A stretch of DNA of 64,000 nucleotides, from contig NZ_UGOZ01000001.1 of assembly GCF_900452865.1 (NCBI RefSeq), forward strand, positions 1,860,001 through 1,924,000, written 5' to 3'. A model generated the notes under the pieces. It ran no database searches. It was not told the DNA's origin and worked only from the letters and a program-made list of their open reading frames with translations. Numbering within the stretch: position 1 is the first letter of the stretch; every line of letters begins with the position of its first letter. Source of the DNA: Legionella taurinensis. GTDB lineage: Bacteria; Pseudomonadota; Gammaproteobacteria; Legionellales; Legionellaceae. Of this stretch, positions 8,314-17,041 are shown piece after piece. The position numbers were made by a program, and so were the translations under genes.

Positions 8314-9540
8314 ATGACCGTCACCACAGGGTTATCGGGTAACGAGATTTTCTGCTTAGCCGCCAAGGGTTATGCTCCGGGCAATATTGTCGTAGGGAAC
8401 AGCACGCATTCCCTTGGGATTTTAGGCAGTATTGGCTCCGGTCTTAAATCCATGCTGGGCGGCGAACTGACCCAGATTACCCAATTGATTGAGGAAGGCC
8501 GACAAACAGCCTATCAGCGTCTGTTACAGGAAGCGAATAATCATGGGGCGACCGGCATTACCGGTGTGAACAGCCATTTGATTTTTCATGGCTCCAATAT
8601 TGAATTTCTAGCCATAGGCTCAGGTGTTCATGCCACCAACGCGTCCCCCAATAAATTCTCGACGTCGGCCGATGGTCAGGAATTGTATGCCCAGCTCGAT
8701 GCCGGTTATCGGCCGATCTGTTTCGCTTTCGGCAATGTCGCCTATTCCATGGGGATAGGCCGGGGGATCCTGGGTGGTTTGAAAACCTTGGGCCGTGGAG
8801 AAATTAAAGAGTATTCTCATATTTTCAACCACACCCGACACTTAGCCCTGTCACGGATCGTCGCGCATGCCATCGAATACAATGCCAATGCCGTGCTTGG
8901 AATCCGAACCACCATTTTGCCGTTTGGCGGCGTCAATGAAATGCTGATGATTGGTACTGCCTCACACAGCACCCAATTGTCCGGCGATAAAATGCAAGAA
9001 CCCATTACCAGTGACATGACCAACATCGAAATGTGGAACATGGCCAACCGGGGGTATGCGCCCCTGCGCCTGCTGCTGGGGACATCGGTGTATTCCCTGG
9101 GATTCATTGGCGGCATCACGTCGGCATTAAAATCCTTTGTGCGTGGCGAAATCACCGAACTGACGACCCTGCTTTATGATGCCCGTGAAAACGCGCTGAA
9201 TATCATCAACGAAGAAGCCAAAGCCATCGGCGCAGACGACGTGGTTGGCGTAAAAACCTATGTTTATCAACTGGGTAACGGCCTGATTGAATTTCTTGCC
9301 ATTGGTACGGCGGTCAAGAAATTAAGCACCGTCAAAACAGAATCTGAACAGCTTCTTCCTCAGGCCATTGTTGTGGATCAGGATACCTTTTACAGCTCCA
9401 ACGAAGGCCTTGGCAGTGTCAATGTCAATCGTGGTGAAAAGCCCATTAATGCTGGCAATCGCATCAATTTCACCCTCATTATCGCCATTTTAATTTTTAC
9501 GGTGTTTTTTCCACACATTGTCAAAGCGTTGTTCCATTAA
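8314..9540 (+). CDS. Triple YbjQ/UPF0145-domain membrane-anchored protein
   Basis: The protein has 408 aa and contains three tandem copies of the YbjQ (UPF0145, 'heavy-metal-binding') domain, each about 105-115 aa. Each copy repeats G(N/Y)xxxSLG-(x)G-IxxGLKxxxxGE(L/I), then a helix with AxxRxxxEA or similar, then GAxxVxGVxxxxxxxxxxIEFLAIGxAV. The copies start near residues 8, 126 and 245. Stand-alone YbjQ proteins are about 105 aa and form rings. After the third copy comes a linker and a C-terminal hydrophobic helix (FTLIIAILIFTVFFPHIVKALF), so the protein is probably tail-anchored in the inner membrane. The function of the family is not known. Confidence 0.82.
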   Translation: MTVTTGLSGNEIFCLAAKGYAPGNIVVGNSTHSLGILGSIGSGLKSMLGGELTQITQLIEEGRQTAYQRLLQEANNHGATGITGVNSHLIFHGSNIEFLAIGSGVHATNASPNKFSTSADGQELYAQLDAGYRPICFAFGNVAYSMGIGRGILGGLKTLGRGEIKEYSHIFNHTRHLALSRIVAHAIEYNANAVLGIRTTILPFGGVNEMLMIGTASHSTQLSGDKMQEPITSDMTNIEMWNMANRGYAPLRLLLGTSVYSLGFIGGITSALKSFVRGEITELTTLLYDARENALNIINEEAKAIGADDVVGVKTYVYQLGNGLIEFLAIGTAVKKLSTVKTESEQLLPQAIVVDQDTFYSSNEGLGSVNVNRGEKPINAGNRINFTLIIAILIFTVFFPHIVKALFH

Positions 9541-9547
9541 ACCACGG

Positions 9548-9570
9548 AAACCGCGGCCACGCCGCGGTTT
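9548..9570. terminator. Bidirectional terminator hairpin
   Basis: AAACCGCGGC-CAC-GCCGCGGTTT is a perfect 10-bp stem with a 3-base loop, 8 bases after the YbjQ gene stop and 9 bases before the end of the convergent thaumatin gene. A's on one side and T's on the other let it end transcripts from both directions. Confidence 0.85.
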
Positions 9571-9578
9571 TCCCAAGC

Positions 9579-11915
9579 CTATCGTCCATCCACCGCACCC
9601 GCAGGCAGCGAGGATTGGCCTCCTGGACAGAAAACAATCTGATAACTTGTCCGTGTCGTTGCGCCGGGATTGCAGGTAAAGGAACTGGATGGATCATCGA
9701 ATTGATAAGAATAGGCAGTAGGACAGGCTTTCTTCAACCACAAAATGGCATTCTGTCCCGTGACTTCTGTGCCCGCTGTCGTTGTCCAATCAGCATTGGT
9801 ACTGGCGCAATTAGAATTTACCGCTGTAGGGACACTGCTATTTGGCCAATCGACACAACCGCAGCAATTGGCCAGGTTGGGAAGGCCGCTGTTGTAGCAG
9901 GTATTGGCTGAATCATTGCTGGTGACCTGGCAGGCCAGGAGATTACCAAAAATGGCTGGATTGCCGCCAAAGGTACCGTAATTTTTTGCCGAAATGGTCG
10001 TCATGGGGGTACCGATATCATACTTGGTGTAAAGGTTTTGACTGCCCCACTGACCGTTTAAAGGATAGCCGACAAAATTGGTAATGGCCGTGTAGCCGAT
10101 GAAGTCACCGCAGCGGCGGTTAATCGGGGCATTGGCAGGACCACTGTTAAATGCCATGCCGCAAACCTGCCCGTTAGAACAGTCACTGTCGCTTAAACAG
10201 CCATCATCAGCACCGGCACTGACCCATACCACATCCACCGGCGTCACGCCGGAGAAGGAAGGATCAAATGTCCAGGGGCAGGAGCCCAGGCTGTTGCCCT
10301 GCGGTTGCATCAGCGCACCCGCGCCGGTGCATTGGAAAGGAGCACCCGCCGACACAGGCCCAAGCCCTTTAATTTCGACCGGCACATTCATGCCATTGAT
10401 GACCGACACATCGTACACGCCATCGGTGGCCGGGGTTGACTTGATGGTAAACTCAAACTTGGTATAGGGCGGTGACGGCTGATCCAGTGTTCCGCCTCTC
10501 ACCACGCAGGTCCCCGATGTGGCTGACAGTGTATTGCACATGCCCGTTTCACAGGCGAAATTGACCCCATCCGACGCACAACCGGTTCGTGGCCAGATGG
10601 CGCCATTGACGTAAGCACTCACCGCGATATCAATGGTGCTGGGCAATTGACCGGTCACCTGTTTGGGAAGCAGGTAAGAACTCGCTGGCGCACCACTGCT
10701 GCTCTGGCTTCCCGGGGTTGGATCCGGTGAAAACATACCGCCCGACCCGTTGGCAATGCCATACCAGACATTAAAAGGGCACTGGTTAACAAAATGCACG
10801 GTATGACTGCTGTTGTTATTGGCACGCACGGGCGCTGAAGTCGATGCCGTGGCCGTGACGCCGCCGGCCAGAACACTCGCCTGTATTTTCATTTCCTGAG
10901 CCGTGTCCTGGGGAATAACCGACGCAATCACATAACACTGTCCCTGAGCCGGCAAGGTTTGGCCTGAACAGGTATCATAAATCGGCAACACCGTGGTCGT
11001 GGCCCTCTGCCCGCTGTTCGGAGTAAAACTGGTCGTCACCTGCACCTGACCTAAGGCCGCGGCGCGGGCGCTGCATTCGTTTTCAAAAATGAATTTAACC
11101 GTATTGTCGCTGTACTGGTAAGTGACTGCCGGCAAGGGCAATGCCATCTGACCATGCACGGTGCAGCTGCCGCTGCCCTGCTCAACGACGGCAGAAGCCC
11201 GCACCTCTGCCGAACGAGTACCATAGGTAAATAACCCGCGCAAAGCCAGTTGCCCGGTGTGGGTGGGGGTGATTTGTCCTGTGACCGTGCAGGAAGCATG
11301 CGGTTGCAATACCACAGGGACTCCCGGCGTTCCGCAGTTATTCTCCAACACAGCCACATTGGCAACAGCCGGCGTCACAGTAACAAGATCAGTACCCATG
11401 GCATTGCCGGCAAAACCCGTGATCGCCACCTCACTGGTGTTGGTGTAAGTTAATGTAAAGTCAGGTGTTTGCAGTGGGTTTAACGTCATCACCGCCGGGA
11501 GACCGGCGATACTGCCCTGCACCCCGCCTGTTGGCGCGCCTGTCCCTTGTGCCCTCAAGGTGGGCAAGGGGATGCGGTTATTGTGATAACCGTAGGTTAA
11601 CTGCAGGGTGGATACTTCCACTTCGGAAGGAGCGAACGCAATGGTGATATTGCAATGCGCGTTGGTCGCCAGATTTTTGCCGGCACAGCCGTTCACTACT
11701 GAAAAATTCCCCCCGGTGGACGTGATGGATGTGTCAATTGTAGCTGCCAGAGGCAAATGATTGGTTAAGGTGTATGTGACATGCGATTGATGCCCCACCT
11801 GCGTGGGGATGAACCCCCCTGCCGGAGTCAATGTCCAGGAAACGGGATCGGAAGCAAACGCGGCATTCAGAAACAGGGATAACACAACACGTAATAAACA
11901 ATTGGTTTTAGACAT
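9579..11915 (-). CDS. Secreted protein with Ig-like repeats and a C-terminal thaumatin domain
   Basis: The protein has 778 aa with an N-terminal signal peptide (MSKTNCLLRVVLSLFLNAAFAS). Residues 25-360 are three or so beta-sandwich units with paired cysteines (for example NGCAGKNLATNAHCNITIAFAPS and LQPHASCTVTGQITPTHTGQL), like the Ig-like 'anchor' domains of secreted Legionella proteins. From residue 371 (HTVHFVNQCPFNVWYG) it matches the thaumatin family, with the late signature CPTAYSYQFDDPSSSFTC and many cysteines. The thaumatin part is about 400 aa, twice the plant length, with insertions. Plant thaumatins bind or cut beta-glucans; the role here is unknown. It lies 11 bases after the outer-membrane protein gene, so the two are an operon. 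Confidence 0.85.
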   Translation of the reverse strand: MSKTNCLLRVVLSLFLNAAFASDPVSWTLTPAGGFIPTQVGHQSHVTYTLTNHLPLAATIDTSITSTGGNFSVVNGCAGKNLATNAHCNITIAFAPSEVEVSTLQLTYGYHNNRIPLPTLRAQGTGAPTGGVQGSIAGLPAVMTLNPLQTPDFTLTYTNTSEVAITGFAGNAMGTDLVTVTPAVANVAVLENNCGTPGVPVVLQPHASCTVTGQITPTHTGQLALRGLFTYGTRSAEVRASAVVEQGSGSCTVHGQMALPLPAVTYQYSDNTVKFIFENECSARAAALGQVQVTTSFTPNSGQRATTTVLPIYDTCSGQTLPAQGQCYVIASVIPQDTAQEMKIQASVLAGGVTATASTSAPVRANNNSSHTVHFVNQCPFNVWYGIANGSGGMFSPDPTPGSQSSSGAPASSYLLPKQVTGQLPSTIDIAVSAYVNGAIWPRTGCASDGVNFACETGMCNTLSATSGTCVVRGGTLDQPSPPYTKFEFTIKSTPATDGVYDVSVINGMNVPVEIKGLGPVSAGAPFQCTGAGALMQPQGNSLGSCPWTFDPSFSGVTPVDVVWVSAGADDGCLSDSDCSNGQVCGMAFNSGPANAPINRRCGDFIGYTAITNFVGYPLNGQWGSQNLYTKYDIGTPMTTISAKNYGTFGGNPAIFGNLLACQVTSNDSANTCYNSGLPNLANCCGCVDWPNSSVPTAVNSNCASTNADWTTTAGTEVTGQNAILWLKKACPTAYSYQFDDPSSSFTCNPGATTRTSYQIVFCPGGQSSLPAGAVDGR

Positions 11916-11926
11916 GGCAGAATCTC

Positions 11927-12700
11927 TTATTTTGATAAAGGCGCTGTGGATTGGCCAAACAGATAAGTCACAGTGATCAAGCCTGAATGGGTACGGTAAT
12001 GCCCGGCATTCAACTGTTCCTGCGACCAGGTTAATTCACCGGATTTGGACGTGAGGGTGCCCCAGTCTCTGAATTCATACCCGAACGACAGCATGATTTT
12101 GTCTGTCAGAACAACGTCAATGCCTGCCCCCAGGCTATAGGTGAAGTCCGTCGCGGTATGATGACGAAACATTGGGCTGATTCTTGGCGTCACACCGGAA
12201 AAAGCGGTTTCCCGGTAATGCGACGCTGTATTCCATGCCGATCCGATACTGCCGTCCAGATAAGGCAGAAAACGCTGGTATTGCCTGAGATTCGCGCGTG
12301 CAAAAATCGCCAACACCTCACTTTCAACTGCCCACGTGTAGCGGTAATTGGCGAATTGCGGTAAGGAATATTGCGTGATTGTGCCGTTGATTTCGTTGCT
12401 GAATAAATGCTGGTAAGTTAACCCTGCACTTAAAACAGGCAACCAGGTCTGCTGGCGAGCCCAACGGTAGCCTGCTGCCAGATTAACGGTTGTTGCCGTT
12501 TTTTTGCGGGTTGAATACACATCGTTGTTCAGTGGGGCCGGGAAACCGGAACCATTATTAACGGTCATGGTGGAATGGAAATCAGGTTCGCCAAGGCCTG
12601 CGCCTGCACGAACAAACCAGCCCTGACCCTCCGACATCGCCAACGCCGGCGAGCTCAGGAGCAAGCAGCCGGCGCCCAAACAGAATTTTAAATACGTCAT
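11927..12700 (-). CDS. Outer-membrane beta-barrel protein
   Basis: The protein has 257 aa, a signal peptide ending at SSPALA, and alternating hydrophobic/polar strands typical of small OmpA/OmpW-like barrels (WFVRAGAGLGEP, VNLAAGYRWA, FTYSLGAGIDVVL, IMLSFGYEFRDWG, HSGLITVTYLF). It ends shortly after an aromatic residue (LFGQSTAPLSK). It is first in a two-gene unit with the thaumatin-domain protein. Function unknown; barrels of this type are common in Legionella outer membranes. Confidence 0.82.
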   Translation of the reverse strand: MTYLKFCLGAGCLLLSSPALAMSEGQGWFVRAGAGLGEPDFHSTMTVNNGSGFPAPLNNDVYSTRKKTATTVNLAAGYRWARQQTWLPVLSAGLTYQHLFSNEINGTITQYSLPQFANYRYTWAVESEVLAIFARANLRQYQRFLPYLDGSIGSAWNTASHYRETAFSGVTPRISPMFRHHTATDFTYSLGAGIDVVLTDKIMLSFGYEFRDWGTLTSKSGELTWSQEQLNAGHYRTHSGLITVTYLFGQSTAPLSK

Positions 12701-12833
12701 TGTTTCATCCCTGTCTTCGCTGCACGAGTAATCCTTTTCTGAACGGTTATCTTATCTTACTCTGCCAACGATTGCAGCATGCCTGCCTTTTTGTTTTTGA
12801 TTTCCAAACAGGTGAATACAAAAGAAGCCGCTT

Positions 12834-14537
12834 TTACAGGGTTAAACCGCCGCCGGCAGGAAACCGTTTGTCCAATTCACCTGCAAATTCAGCAAACGGC
12901 GTCGCTTCTTCTTTGAACAGCCTTAAGGACGGGGCCTTAAGCGCTGCAGACTGATTAAAAAGCCATTGACCGAACCCATTGCTTTTCGTTTTAATCCCCT
13001 GGATAAAAAGCTCCCTGTCCGCATCCGGCAAGGACTGAAGGTATGTCAGAGCCGCTTCCCTCAGGGCAGCCGCATCCATGCTCTTAGGGATTTCGATCGC
13101 CGGGGGTTGATTAAGCAGCATGATGGCCACCCAGTCCCATTTTTTTCTATTGATCGCAAGCGACAGCGGTGTCACCCCCTGAGCCGAGGATTTCATAAAA
13201 TCAGCGCCATGACGAGCAAGCGTTTCAATCATACTCGCCTCGATCTCCCCCCTCATTAGCAGATGAACGGGGGTTTCACCGCGAGAGTCAGCCCGATTCA
13301 CTGATGGAGGATCCAGTTCAAGAAGCGCAACCAGAACCCCAAGTTTCACCTGCCTTGCCGCCTTAAAAATCAGCGACTCGCTTTCTGGCAACCCGGCCCA
13401 TAAGGTGCCATAGGGAGCGAGGGGTTTGATGAGATGCGCGTGGTCATTCAGGATAATTAAATCCATGGGAGAAAAACCCAGGGCCGTTGCTTTTATCAAG
13501 TCACTCCTGTGTTGTGAGGCAAGGAAGGTTATGGCCTCTTCATGCCCATACTGAGCAGCATAGAGCATGGGGGTATAACCGTCATTGTCCTCAACCTGAA
13601 GGTATTTTCCGTTTAAATCCGCCAAGTGCCTTAAGGTCTTCACATCGCCGTGCATGGCTGCCACATGGGCAATGCGTGTGCCTCCGGTTTGCACCGCGGT
13701 TTTTTTGGTTGCTTTCTCTGCGTCGTCTTTGGTTATTGTCCGGAATTGCCTGAACTGATCAAACTGCGCGCGCACGGGCTTAAGGCATGGGTTTTTTGCA
13801 ACCGTAAAAACCTGCACTTCAAAGGCGCTGTTCGTTTTGTCATGAAATGCACTGATTATCTCAGACGCCAACTGCCTGGAAGGGATTTTTTTTGTGGGCA
13901 ATTGATTGGGATCGGTAAAAAGCCAAGCCTCTTCGGCCGGGAGGTATTTGATGCGAAGGCGATGAAGAGGGCTGTAGAGGCTGATGGAAAGCCGGGTATT
14001 GGTTTTGTCGCCAGCGTTCTTCTCATACTCGGTTAAAACCTCGCTTAAGCCGTTTAGATAACGCTTTAATTTTTTTTCGTTACCTATAAACGGTTCGGAA
14101 TACACTTTTTCCACACCGCCCCGTGCAGCGATTTTTTTAGATCCAATCACGTCGGATAATTGTTCAATGTCCGCTTTGGCGATAAATTCACCCAAAAAAT
14201 CCCGATACCGCTCGGTATGATGGGCAAGCTCTATGCCGGCAAAAAACGCATCAATGCCCATCATCCGTTTTTCAAAGGACGTTAATTTGTTGTGTTTCTT
14301 CACTTTATCACGAATCAGTCGCAGCATTTCCCTGACATCGGTTGTGCCTTCATACGTTATTTTTGCGGCGTGAAGTTGGTTGATTAACTCGATGCGCTGG
14401 TCAAAGCGTTCTTCTTCATCAACCAACTCCGCAAAGGCCATCATGCAGATTAAGCCCGCGCATATCCCTTGATGATTTGCGGTATAGCCAAATTTTCTCA
14501 TCAACGAAATCAGGGGGGCCTGGGTGGACGGCATCAT
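12834..14537 (-). CDS. Ankyrin-repeat protein, candidate Dot/Icm effector
   Basis: The protein has 567 aa. Residues 285-465 hold ankyrin repeats (TRIAHVAAMHGDVKTLRHLADL, DGYTPMLYAAQYGHEEAITFLAS, GETPVHLLMRGEIEASMIETLARHGADF, GVTPLSLAINRKKWDWVAIMLL). The N-terminal 130 residues begin with NHQGICAGLICMMAFAE, a Gly-x-Cys-x-Gly context like the nucleophile site of some papain-fold effector proteases; no matching His/Asp pair was confirmed. There is no signal peptide. Ankyrin proteins in Legionella are typically Dot/Icm substrates acting in the host cell, which is the inference here. Confidence 0.72.
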   Translation of the reverse strand: MMPSTQAPLISLMRKFGYTANHQGICAGLICMMAFAELVDEEERFDQRIELINQLHAAKITYEGTTDVREMLRLIRDKVKKHNKLTSFEKRMMGIDAFFAGIELAHHTERYRDFLGEFIAKADIEQLSDVIGSKKIAARGGVEKVYSEPFIGNEKKLKRYLNGLSEVLTEYEKNAGDKTNTRLSISLYSPLHRLRIKYLPAEEAWLFTDPNQLPTKKIPSRQLASEIISAFHDKTNSAFEVQVFTVAKNPCLKPVRAQFDQFRQFRTITKDDAEKATKKTAVQTGGTRIAHVAAMHGDVKTLRHLADLNGKYLQVEDNDGYTPMLYAAQYGHEEAITFLASQHRSDLIKATALGFSPMDLIILNDHAHLIKPLAPYGTLWAGLPESESLIFKAARQVKLGVLVALLELDPPSVNRADSRGETPVHLLMRGEIEASMIETLARHGADFMKSSAQGVTPLSLAINRKKWDWVAIMLLNQPPAIEIPKSMDAAALREAALTYLQSLPDADRELFIQGIKTKSNGFGQWLFNQSAALKAPSLRLFKEEATPFAEFAGELDKRFPAGGGLTL

Positions 14538-14775
14538 CGTTACTCAATACAGACTTTTCAACAGTATAATACATGAGGCCCTCTCTGGTTGAATAACACC
14601 ATGAAATCTGTCGATTAATCGTAGCGAACCACCCTCCGGGCACCCCTTGAAGTCATCAGACCCATCACACTCGGCCGGGACGCCAGCGGTTATTCATCCC
14701 GTTCTATCCCGTCTTGTTAAACAGGCAATAATCTTTTATGATTACCGCGCCTAACGCCTTGATTCGTCATAAAAA

Positions 14776-16143
14776 ATGGACATCGCCCCTTTACAGGAAG
14801 TAAAAAAAAGCAAGCCTCCCTTTCTGGCGCTTTTACGTCTTGCCTTACCAATCAGTGTAAGCCGGCTGCTTCATGTTTGCGGTCATTTTACGGTGATGAT
14901 GATGGTTGCACGGCTCGGTGAAGAGCAACTCGCAGCCGGTTCTCTGGCCATTTCAAGCTACATGGTTATCTTAACCCTGACCACCTCCATCTTTTACGCT
15001 ACTGGCATCCTTATTCGCTCGCAGCCTGAGCCTTCCGACTACCCTCAGCGACTCCTTGTGAATGCCTTGTTTTTAGCCTCAGCCATTGCCCTGCCTGCGG
15101 CCTTAAGCCTGGTTTGTATGGATAAATTACTGCTCTTATTTCATCAGGACGCCGCCTTAGTCGCATTAACGCGAGAGTATTTCTTCTTTTCAGCCTTGGG
15201 TCTTTTTCCCTTATTGTGGCTTACGGTTATAGTGCAATTTTATTTAGGGACCGGTAACGCGCGGGTGGCGTTATGGCTTGAGTTGGTCAGTATGCCCTTG
15301 ACCCTTGCCGCCGCTTATGGGCTGGTACCGCATTGGGGTCTCGCCGGGGCGTCTCTCGCCAGTTTATGCGTACAACTCCTGATGGCGTGCGGCCTGTTTT
15401 ACCTACTTTGGCGCAAGAACAAACGGTTATTGAACGAGGCTCAGACACCCGATTGGCGGTTGTGCCGCGAGATTCTCACTCTCGGGCTGCCTATCGGCAT
15501 CCAATTCGGCGGGGAACTGGCAGTCATGGCTTTTGCCACCTACCTGATGGGTTATTTTGGTGTCAATGCCCTGGCCGCACTGCAAATAACCAATCAGTAT
15601 GCTCTCCTCTTTTTTATGCTTAATTTTGGTTTATCCCAAGCCCTGGCACTAAAAATCAGTGAGGAACGACGAAAGCAGCAACCGGCCTTTCCAGACATTC
15701 TTCTCGCAGCCGTGTGCCTTTTTGCGGCATACATGCTGCCCGTTGTTGTATTGTTTTCGTTTTTTTCTAACGAACTAACCCGTTTTTATTTTGGCAAAGC
15801 GCTGCTGCCGCATTCATTTTATTCCCTGTCCAAGGCTTTCTTTTTGTTGAGTGCCAGTTTTCTTGTCATTGATGGATTGCGTAATCTGCTCTCTTCTGCC
15901 TTGCGTGGTTTGCATGACTCAAGCCATTCGAGCCGCATTAATTTGCTGGCTTTATGGGGCGTTTCATTGCCCTTCTCCGCGGTAGCCGCGTTTCCCCTGC
16001 ACGGCGGCCCCATTGGTCTGCGCCTTGGGTTTTTAAGCGGTTTTATTCTGGCGGTGATGTTGTTGAGCAGGAATTTGTTGCACAAACTCAAGCGCACCCG
16101 CGATGTTAATCCATTCACACGAAAGGAAGGTCGTTATGCCTGA
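14776..16143 (+). CDS. MATE-family multidrug/metabolite exporter
   Basis: The protein has 455 aa and about 12 membrane helices, the standard size of MATE (NorM/DinF-type) antiporters. It begins LALPISVSRLLHVCGHFTVMMMVARLGEEQLAAGSLA, the family's first helix pair, and the second half repeats the pattern (LTLGLPIGIQFGGELAVMAFATYLMGYFGVNALAALQI). It exports organic cations or peptides-like products using H+ or Na+ gradients. No strong ribosome site precedes ATG 14776. Its last 8 bases overlap the sulfotransferase gene, and the pair converges on the RiPP operon, so it could export that product; that role is only inferred. Confidence 0.9.
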   Translation: MDIAPLQEVKKSKPPFLALLRLALPISVSRLLHVCGHFTVMMMVARLGEEQLAAGSLAISSYMVILTLTTSIFYATGILIRSQPEPSDYPQRLLVNALFLASAIALPAALSLVCMDKLLLLFHQDAALVALTREYFFFSALGLFPLLWLTVIVQFYLGTGNARVALWLELVSMPLTLAAAYGLVPHWGLAGASLASLCVQLLMACGLFYLLWRKNKRLLNEAQTPDWRLCREILTLGLPIGIQFGGELAVMAFATYLMGYFGVNALAALQITNQYALLFFMLNFGLSQALALKISEERRKQQPAFPDILLAAVCLFAAYMLPVVVLFSFFSNELTRFYFGKALLPHSFYSLSKAFFLLSASFLVIDGLRNLLSSALRGLHDSSHSSRINLLALWGVSLPFSAVAAFPLHGGPIGLRLGFLSGFILAVMLLSRNLLHKLKRTRDVNPFTRKEGRYA

Positions 16144-17041
16144 AACCCAAGGTATTTTCTGGTTGGCTTCGTATCCGAAATCTGGAAATACCTGGTTTCG
16201 CATTGTCTTGTCGAAATTATTACAGCCGGCTTCCCACTTAACCGTCATTAACGAAATGGACAGTATCCTGGGCTCGCCGATGGTGGCCAACCGCGGATGG
16301 ATGAATAAAGCCTTAGGTTTTGACAGCGCCGCGTTAAGCGATGATGACGTGGACAAGCTACGTCCCAAAACCTATGCGTCTTACGCGGCGACGCTTAAGC
16401 GCCCAGTGTATATTAAAGTCCACGATGCCTACACGTTCATCGATGAACATCAGCCGCTCTTTCCGAACGAGGGCTGTCTGGGTGCGATTTATTTTATCCG
16501 CAACCCCCTCGATGTGGCCATTTCACTGGCACATCATGTGCAATGCCCACTGGACTGGAGTATCCACATGATGGGACAGCCCGGTTTCGAAGTCCCCCTT
16601 CCCGGCCAACGTGACAAACAACTACGCCAGAAATTATTGTCCTGGTCCCTGCATGTTGAAAGCTGGACGCTGCTGCCGGATTTCCCGGTGCTGGTTCTGC
16701 GTTACGAAGACATGTTGATGGACCCAGTGACCTCATTCAGCAAGGCATTGCATTTTCTGAATCTTCACTTCACCCTGGAAGAAATTACTCAAGCCATTGA
16801 GGATTCGTCGTTTGAAAAACTGCAGGATTTTGAGCGGCAATTTGGTTTTAAGGAAAAACAAAACGGGTCTTTCTTCCGTAAAGGCATTGCCGGCGATTGG
16901 CTCAATACGCTGACGGAAACGCAAGCACACCAGCTTGTGAAACAGCATGCCGCAATCATGCAGCAATACGGGTACCTCGATGCGCAGGGCCGGCTGCCAG
17001 CCGGCCCTGCAACCACAGCAAAAATCGTCGATCCTGCCTAG
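16136..17041 (+). CDS. Sulfotransferase-domain protein
   Basis: The protein has 301 aa from ATG 16136, which has AGGAAGG five bases upstream. It is a PAPS-dependent sulfotransferase of the cytosolic type. The 5'-phosphosulfate loop is SYPKSGNTW (residues 12-20), the 3'-phosphate site is IRNPLDVAISLAHH, and the C-terminal FRKGIAGDW matches the family's RKGxxGDW motif. The acceptor is unknown. The gene overlaps the MATE stop by 8 bases (translational coupling) and its own stop codon overlaps that of the convergent YcaO gene. Sulfation of a secreted small molecule or of the RiPP is conceivable but not shown. Confidence 0.9.
   Translation: MPETQGIFWLASYPKSGNTWFRIVLSKLLQPASHLTVINEMDSILGSPMVANRGWMNKALGFDSAALSDDDVDKLRPKTYASYAATLKRPVYIKVHDAYTFIDEHQPLFPNEGCLGAIYFIRNPLDVAISLAHHVQCPLDWSIHMMGQPGFEVPLPGQRDKQLRQKLLSWSLHVESWTLLPDFPVLVLRYEDMLMDPVTSFSKALHFLNLHFTLEEITQAIEDSSFEKLQDFERQFGFKEKQNGSFFRKGIAGDWLNTLTETQAHQLVKQHAAIMQQYGYLDAQGRLPAGPATTAKIVDPA
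16984..17010. terminator. 13-bp perfect hairpin inside the sulfotransferase 3' end
   Basis: GCAGGGCCGGCTG and CAGCCGGCCCTGC are separated by a single base, 29 bases before the overlapping stop codons of two convergent genes. No T-run follows on either strand, so it is not a classic terminator, but it may act as a pause or roadblock where the two operons collide. Confidence 0.4.

Noticed and set aside
14419..14643. Minus-strand 74-codon frame upstream of the ankyrin gene
   Set aside because: Overlaps the ankyrin gene's start in another frame and has no ribosome site.
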